This document shows positions 39,562 through 43,806 of a stretch of DNA of 43,806 nucleotides, in pieces (the stretch's first letter is position 1; every line of letters begins with the position of its first letter). The position numbers were made by a program, and so were the translations under genes. A model generated the notes under the pieces. It was not told the DNA's origin, did not search any database, and saw only the letters and a program-made list of their open reading frames with translations. The stretch spans positions 1-43,806 of the forward strand of contig SHWP01000030.1 in assembly GCA_009693785.1 (NCBI GenBank). The letters are read 5' to 3'. The DNA comes from Rhodospirillaceae bacterium (GTDB lineage Bacteria > Pseudomonadota > Alphaproteobacteria > Rhodospirillales > Rhodospirillaceae).

Positions 39562-40926
39562 TTAACCGATTGAGACTTTCCAAACAAAACCCAACGCCGC
39601 GGCAATCGCCAGCACCGGGCCGATGCCCACATGAAAGCGCAAGATCGCGATCATGCTGCCTGCGGCGATGACGAGGGCTGCGATATTCACACTGGCCCAA
39701 TCCGGCACGCTGAGATGGATGGGCCCGAAGGTGCGCTCAGCCACCACGGCGAAGATCACATGGATGGCAAACCACACCGAGAGATTGAGGATCACGCCCA
39801 CCACGGCCGCCGTGATGCACGACAGTGCAGCGTGCAAACCGCGATGGCCCAGCAGCGATTCCACATAAGGTGCGCCCGCGAAAATCCACAAAAAACTCGG
39901 CGCGAAGGTTACCCACACCGTCAGCACTGATCCGACGACACCGGCGACAAAGGGCGAAAGCCCAATGTCGGCACGGTACGACGCTAGATAACCAACGAAT
40001 TGCAGCACCATGATGAGGGGGCCCGGCGTGGTTTCGGCCAGCGCGAGACCATCGAGCATTTCGCCGGGACTGACCCATCCGTATACATTGACAGCCTCTT
40101 GCGCCACATAGGCCAGCACCGCGTAAGCCCCGCCAAACGTGACAACCGCCGCCTGACTGAAAAACAAAGCGAGCTTGGCGAACACATGCTCGGGCCCTAG
40201 CCACAGCACGCACGCGGCTACCGGCACGAGCCAGATCAACAACCAGGCTGTTGCTACACGAACCGTGCGGCCGGTGTTGGGAATGATGTGGGGCAGTTGC
40301 CCCGCAGCGATAGCGCGATCGATGGGGGCTGTGGCGGACTCTGAGCCATGTTTCAGCGCAGGATTTGGAATCAGCGCTGTCATAAGCCTGTTGGCAACCA
40401 TCCCAAACACCGCCGCTGTGATGATGATGACCGGAAACGGCACGTGAAACAAAAAGATCGCCACGAAGGCGGCGCCCGCCAGCACCACCATGGCCGTGTT
40501 TTTCAGCGCCCGCTTGCCGATGCGCACCACGGCTTCCACAACCACGGCCAGAATGGCGGCCTTGATGCCAAAAAACAGCGCCGCCACCCAAGCCTGGTTG
40601 CCGTAAGCAGCGTAGATCATGCTTAAACCCATGATCGCCACAAAGCCCGGCGCGATGAACAACAGCCCCGCCATCAATCCACCCGCCGTGCGATGCATCA
40701 ACCAGCCGATATAAGTGGCCAACTGCTGCGCCTCGGGGCCGGGCAACAACATGCAGTAGTTTAGCGCATGGAGAAACCTCTCCTCGCTGATCCATTTTTT
40801 TTCATCCACCAGTATGCGGTGCATAACGGCAATTTGGCTGGCAGGCCCGCCGAAGCTTAAGGCTGCTACCCGCAGCCAAACATGAAAGGCCTCGCGTTTG
40901 GCAACGGGTGGTGTGTGTTCGCTCAC
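39562..40926 (-). CDS. chrA: Chromate transporter ChrA (two-domain)
   Basis: This 454-residue CHR family transporter consists of two homologous halves. The N-terminal half shows LRVAALSFGGPASQIAVMHR and ALNYCMLLPGPEAQQLATYI. The C-terminal half shows the repeated pattern VVTFGGAYAVLAYVAQEAV and LALAETTPGPLIMVLQFVGY. About ten or more membrane segments are evident. ChrA exports chromate from the cytoplasm driven by the membrane potential. The gene starts at GTG, 9 bases after the chrB-like stop, and is followed by the SOD gene at 21 bases. Confidence 0.93.
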   Translation of the reverse strand: MSEHTPPVAKREAFHVWLRVAALSFGGPASQIAVMHRILVDEKKWISEERFLHALNYCMLLPGPEAQQLATYIGWLMHRTAGGLMAGLLFIAPGFVAIMGLSMIYAAYGNQAWVAALFFGIKAAILAVVVEAVVRIGKRALKNTAMVVLAGAAFVAIFLFHVPFPVIIITAAVFGMVANRLMTALIPNPALKHGSESATAPIDRAIAAGQLPHIIPNTGRTVRVATAWLLIWLVPVAACVLWLGPEHVFAKLALFFSQAAVVTFGGAYAVLAYVAQEAVNVYGWVSPGEMLDGLALAETTPGPLIMVLQFVGYLASYRADIGLSPFVAGVVGSVLTVWVTFAPSFLWIFAGAPYVESLLGHRGLHAALSCITAAVVGVILNLSVWFAIHVIFAVVAERTFGPIHLSVPDWASVNIAALVIAAGSMIAILRFHVGIGPVLAIAAALGFVWKVSIG

Positions 40927-40935
40927 GGCATCGCC

Positions 40936-41409
40936 TTACGGCCTGAACACGGGCCTGATTTGCACGTGAGCCCAATCGTGAGTCTCACCGCGTGCATGAC
41001 AGATCCAAGCATAAAGTGCGTCATAGACCACCATACCATGCTTCAGCATCTCGTGGTCGTTTTGGTAAAGCACCGAGAGGCCCAGCGACACCGCCAGCAA
41101 GCCCGGCGCCTGCGGGGCAAGATCGAGCACGCCGGTATCGGCCCCACGCACGATCACCGCCAATTCGGCCAAGGCCGGTTGCGCAAGTTTATAGACCCGC
41201 ATGATCGTATCGAAGGTGCAGCGCTCGCCTTCGTGTGAGAGTTCCACGCCGGGGATATCGAAAGGCGTTGCCCCCAGTGCGCGGGCCGTGGCCAGCACTT
41301 GGTCCTTGGCCACGAACAGAAATTCCGGTTCGGCGTCGATGAAGCGGGCAATCAGCCACGGGCAGGCAATGCGGTCGATCTTGGGGCGCTCGCGCGTGAT
41401 CCACTTCAT
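40936..41409 (-). CDS. chrB: ChrB C-terminal domain protein (chromate resistance)
   Basis: This is a 157-residue protein from the ATG at 41409. It corresponds to the chromate-resistance exported/ChrB C-terminal domain only: TRERPKIDRIACPWLIARFI at the N-terminus, VELSHEGERCTFD in the middle, and a helical end. Full-length ChrB has an extra N-terminal region needed for chromate-responsive regulation, which is absent here. A regulatory function is therefore uncertain. In-frame codons upstream to 41577 overlap the promoter and look non-coding. It is the first gene of the chr operon. Confidence 0.85.
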   Translation of the reverse strand: MKWITRERPKIDRIACPWLIARFIDAEPEFLFVAKDQVLATARALGATPFDIPGVELSHEGERCTFDTIMRVYKLAQPALAELAVIVRGADTGVLDLAPQAPGLLAVSLGLSVLYQNDHEMLKHGMVVYDALYAWICHARGETHDWAHVQIRPVFRP

Positions 41410-41576
41410 GGCGGGTCTCCCGGCACGCGGGCGAAAAGGGCCAAGAGCCTGGTTCGGATTAAAAGCAGGAAAATGAACAGAGATGTCAGCATAGGTCACC
41501 CTGATGTGGTTCCAACAGAACTTGGACGAGTGACCGTCTGAGAGCACCGGGTGTCTGTAGAGCCCGATTGAATGCA

Positions 41577-41605
41577 ATAATATCTTTACGGCGCGCTCAG
41601 TGCAA
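41577..41605 (-). promoter_or_regulatory. Sigma70-like promoter upstream of the chr operon
   Basis: On the minus strand TTGCAC (41605-41600), a 17-base spacer and TATTAT (41582-41577) form a good -35/-10 pair. Transcription would begin near 41570, leaving about 160 bases of leader before chrB. The remainder of this leader shows no gene or clear structure. Confidence 0.55.
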
Positions 41606-41621
41606 TGTTTTGTACGTGCTA

Positions 41622-41671
41622 GCGCATCGTGCCGAAAAGTGGGCTTCCGGTTTTCGGCAAAAACGATGCGC
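41622..41671. repeat. 50-bp palindromic intergenic element
   Basis: Outer arms GCGCATCGT and ACGATGCGC are perfect complements. Further in, CCGAAAA pairs with TTTTCGG, leaving a short GC-rich loop. Related elements with the GCATCG-CCGAAAA pattern occur in many copies in rhizobial and other alphaproteobacterial genomes. It sits 17 bases upstream of the chr promoter -35 box and 52 bases before the GST start. Apart from this and the promoter, the 314-base gap 41410-41723 shows no gene. Confidence 0.7.
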
Positions 41672-41723
41672 CAACATATAGATAGAGCGAACTTTCATAA
41701 ATTTTCATAAACAAGGACGACCG

Positions 41724-42410
41724 ATGATCGACCTGTATTACTGGCCCACGCCCAATGGGCACAAAATCCCCATCATGCTGGAAGAGTGCGGCCTGGCCTA
41801 CACCACGCACCCCATCAACATGCTCAAGGGCGATCAGTTTGATCCGGCGTACCTCAAGCTCAACTCCAACAACAAAATCCCCACCATCGTCGACCAAGAT
41901 GGCCCGGGCGGTAAGCCCTACACGGTATTCGAATCAGGCGCGATCCTGATGTATCTCGCCGAAAAAACCGGAAAGTTCATGCCCCGCGACATGGCTGCGC
42001 GCTACGAGGTGATTCAGTGGACGATTTTCCAGGTGGCCAACGTCGGGCCCATGTTCGGCCAGTGCGGGCATTTCATGCAGTATGCGCCCGAGAAAATTCA
42101 ATACGGCATCGACCGCTATCAAACCGAAACCAAGCGTCTGTACCGCGTCATGGATAAGCGGCTGGCCAGCGTGCCGTACTTGGCGGGCGAGTATTCCATC
42201 GCTGACATGGCGACCTACCCATGGGTGAAGATCAACTATTTCCACGACATCAACATCGACGACTACCCCAATGTGAAACGCTGGCGCGACGCCGTGGGCG
42301 CGCGGCCTGCCGTCATCAAGGGCTGCGCGCTCTTGGAAAACGTGATGAAGCTGGGTAACCCCGACAAAGAAGCGTATGATAATCTGTTCAATAAACAGAA
42401 GACGGTGTAA
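41724..42410 (+). CDS. Glutathione S-transferase (Nu/YghU-YfcG type)
   Basis: This 228-residue protein has a thioredoxin-like N-terminal domain starting MIDLYYWPTPNGHKIPIMLE. The TPNG segment supplies the Thr/Asn contacts used by Nu-class enzymes. The glutathione-binding NNKIPTIVD and FESGAILMYLAEKTG motifs follow. The C-terminal helical domain contains YSIADMATYPWV, the usual N-capping motif. Nu-class members act as disulphide-bond reductases or peroxidases with glutathione. AAGGA lies 7 bases before the ATG. It stands alone between the palindromic element and the A+T-rich end. Confidence 0.92.
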   Translation: MIDLYYWPTPNGHKIPIMLEECGLAYTTHPINMLKGDQFDPAYLKLNSNNKIPTIVDQDGPGGKPYTVFESGAILMYLAEKTGKFMPRDMAARYEVIQWTIFQVANVGPMFGQCGHFMQYAPEKIQYGIDRYQTETKRLYRVMDKRLASVPYLAGEYSIADMATYPWVKINYFHDINIDDYPNVKRWRDAVGARPAVIKGCALLENVMKLGNPDKEAYDNLFNKQKTV

Positions 42411-42459
42411 TTCCAGAATTCGATTGTCGCCCTGCTGGTATACCTACCTAATGCTGCGG

Positions 42460-42480
42460 GAGGGGTAAAGTATATCCCTC
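42460..42480. terminator. Possible weak hairpin after the GST gene
   Basis: GAGGG and CCCTC (42460-42464 and 42476-42480) bracket an A+T-rich centre in the 127-base gap between the convergent GST and DUF2335 genes. A separate 8-bp palindrome GGTATACC lies at 42437-42444. There is no U-run, so termination is only a possibility. Confidence 0.25.
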
Positions 42481-42537
42481 GTAGAGAAACTGAATGGGGG
42501 GCGTAGAAAGTGAAATCTCAGGCTTTTAAGCAAATCT

Positions 42538-43089
42538 CTATTTTTGTTTGGATCCTGAACTTGACTTCTCATCCGTGGGTTTTGCTGTTGCTCTTCCACT
42601 ATAGCGAGCCAGTGCTACAGCCGCAGTTGGTCCGCCGACACTTACTATTGCTATAGTAATCCCAACACTAGAAATACCCCACATGCCTACGCTTGCAGCA
42701 AGCGCAAGGCCGAAGAGTGCCACGCTAGCAGCAATAATTTGTCCGCGGTTCATTCTGCGCTCTGATCCATCAATTCTAAGTCTTTCAGGCGATTGTCTGT
42801 GTTCCCTTTGTTGCTCAGTCCAGCCAACTATCTTTTGCCCTAATCCGGGAATGGCTCTTTCGTATTCAGCAAGCATGGTCGGTGGCGGCAACGGGCCACT
42901 CGACATCATTGTTAGGCTAAAAATAGCCTTTGTAAGATTGCTGCTTGAAGGGTTTTTGCCTGCATTTTGCAGAACTGAAATTATATCTTGCGTCTGTAAC
43001 TCGTTGCTGGCTTGTGAAGCTTCATTGCCATCTTGTGGTTCATTAAAACTTGATACTATGGGCACCTGATCTTCATTCTTTTCCGCCAT
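42538..43089 (-). CDS. DUF2335 family membrane protein
   Basis: This is a 183-residue protein from the ATG at 43089, with GGAGAG just upstream. The N-terminal 60 residues are polar and Gln/Ser/Asn-rich. The DUF2335 core follows: GPLPPPTMLAEYERAIPGLG, then a helix GWTEQQREHRQSPE, and then two hydrophobic segments (around GQIIAASVALFGLALAASVG and GITIAIVSVGGPTAAVAL). The tail is Lys/Ser-rich. The function of DUF2335 is unknown; it is common on mobile DNA. Codons are much more A/T-rich than in the rest of the window. It overlaps the gene at 43073-43600 by 17 bases. Confidence 0.75.
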   Translation of the reverse strand: MAEKNEDQVPIVSSFNEPQDGNEASQASNELQTQDIISVLQNAGKNPSSSNLTKAIFSLTMMSSGPLPPPTMLAEYERAIPGLGQKIVGWTEQQREHRQSPERLRIDGSERRMNRGQIIAASVALFGLALAASVGMWGISSVGITIAIVSVGGPTAAVALARYSGRATAKPTDEKSSSGSKQK

Positions 43090-43600
43090 CTTGCTCTCCA
43101 AGTGACGTTTTTTCAGCGTTCTTAAGGGCGTCGTAAATTTGTGCAAAATCTGATTTCACATTTAGCCAGTCAGATCGCAACGCCTCGCTATCAGAAGGAA
43201 AGGGGTGCGTCTTCCAATCTAATGGGAATAGATTCATCGCTTGGGCAATTCCAGCGAGGTAATCCTTAACTACTTCCGAATAGCCACTCTCAAGCTCCGA
43301 ATGATAGCTTTCTCCAAAACCAAGCCTCTTGACTTCAACTTGTTTTTCGAGGGCCTCTATAAAACGCTCGTGTACTGAGGAATTAACGAGACCAGCCAGA
43401 TTGGTCTTCCCAACGCCATAACTGCCAATCAGCAAATTCATCTTCTGATGAACGCTATTCTCAGCAATTGCTTTAGCCAAGCTGGAGAAAAACTTCCCTA
43501 GCAACTCCCGCTCTGCCCGGTTGAACGCGACATGGTCATCCTCTAATTGATCGGCCAGATTGCCGGTTAACCGATGAGAATATTTTTCTGTTGTTTTCAT
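43073..43600 (-). CDS. Small protein with Walker A-like motif
   Basis: This is a 175-residue protein of unrecognised family. Residues 59-66 read GSYGVGKT, preceded by hydrophobic MNLLI and followed by NLAGLV, a good fit to the Walker A consensus of P-loop NTPases. No Walker B or sensor motif is evident in the remaining 110 residues, which are mostly polar and helical. It may be a degenerate or truncated NTPase, or the match could be chance. It ends inside the DUF2335 gene (17-base overlap), so the two form one unit, with similar A+T-rich codon use. Confidence 0.6.
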   Translation of the reverse strand: MKTTEKYSHRLTGNLADQLEDDHVAFNRAERELLGKFFSSLAKAIAENSVHQKMNLLIGSYGVGKTNLAGLVNSSVHERFIEALEKQVEVKRLGFGESYHSELESGYSEVVKDYLAGIAQAMNLFPLDWKTHPFPSDSEALRSDWLNVKSDFAQIYDALKNAEKTSLGEQDGGKE

Positions 43601-43734
43601 TTCAATTTTTGCTGCGTCTTCACAGATCGCGTATGATCTAAAGCCTTAAAACTTATGTTAAGCCCGCATTCCCCGGATGAACATATGAGTTGCCAGGGAG
43701 CGCGCATCGATTCAGACATAGGCATCAGCAGTTT

Positions 43735-43806
43735 ATGTCGTTGGATCGAGGGCAGTTATGGCGCACCCAGCGGGTGAAGTGGGTTCCGGTGCTCCCAGGC
43801 TCGATT
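43735..43806 (+). other. Open frame running off the right edge
   Basis: From the ATG at 43735 a plus-strand frame stays open to the window end (MSLDRGQLWRTQRV and onward, 24 codons). It could be the start of a gene, but it is too short to judge and has no clear ribosome binding site. The rest of 43601-43734 shows no recognisable feature. It presumably includes the promoter of the minus-strand small-protein gene. Confidence 0.2.

Noticed and set aside
39737..40795. Minus-strand open frame of 352 codons
   Set aside because: It overlaps chrA in another frame. The Arg/Gly/His-rich product has no membrane or domain pattern, while the chrA frame is clearly conserved.
43750..43806. tRNA-like end as a possible attachment site
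   Set aside because: A GGGTTCC segment and a small stem (CACCC-AGC-GGGTG) are present, but no T-loop consensus or cloverleaf can be formed within the visible bases.
1..43806. CRISPR arrays, rRNA, tRNA and riboswitches
   Set aside because: No regularly spaced repeats, conserved rRNA stretches, cloverleaf sequences or known riboswitch cores were seen in any gap.

Overview
The window is a dense, G+C-rich stretch of bacterial chromosome that looks alphaproteobacterial. Supporting this are the gene families and codon choice, the chromate-resistance and TRAP-transporter genes, and short palindromic intergenic repeats of a kind common in Alphaproteobacteria. The order cannot be fixed from the sequence alone. 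There are no rRNA, tRNA or CRISPR loci. About fifty genes are packed with short gaps, and nearly all encode small-molecule metabolism, export or transport. No recognisable DNA-binding transcription regulator is encoded anywhere in the window.

Left part (1-17957). A nine-gene minus-strand run reads from an exported SDR (start 7565) through an FAD monooxygenase, a two-domain VOC protein, an exported amidohydrolase, a VOC protein, a CpcT/CpeT-like exported protein, a methyltransferase and a small helical protein to a secreted protein cut by the left edge. Plus-strand genes follow for an NTP/NDP-exchange-type transporter and an exported NAD(P)-binding protein. A VOC gene then diverges from an MFS transporter, which is followed by OsmC-like, crotonase and TfoX-like genes. 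Next comes a minus-strand group with a DUF2332 protein, two more VOC proteins and an orphan TRAP binding protein. There are five VOC genes in all, suggesting ring-cleavage or isomerase-type chemistry on aromatic or related substrates.

Middle part (17989-33159). A phosphotransferase-like kinase gene faces a tandem pair of unrecognised paralogues. A seven-gene minus-strand series (28139 to 20926) then encodes an SDR, a PuuE-type polysaccharide deacetylase/imidase, a MaoC hydratase, an exported double-YCII protein, an acyl-CoA dehydrogenase, a PaaK-like CoA ligase and an amidase. Together these supply C-N bond hydrolysis, CoA activation and the first three beta-oxidation-type steps for an unknown amide- or imide-bearing acid. 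On the plus strand are a small protein paralogous to the one at 275-583, a Bcr/CflA exporter, a duplicated TPR/Sel1-like pair and a duplicated pair of NADP-dependent oxidoreductases.

Right part (33169-43806). A TRAP transporter (dctP, then dctQM) is split by a 166-bp repeat with terminal inverted repeats. A type III CoA-transferase follows on the plus strand. A chrB-chrA-superoxide dismutase operon has a good sigma70-type promoter and a 50-bp palindromic element upstream. After a glutathione S-transferase the sequence becomes visibly A+T-richer (about 42411 onward) and carries a DUF2335 membrane protein overlapping a small protein with a Walker A-like motif. This end looks like recently acquired DNA running off the right edge.
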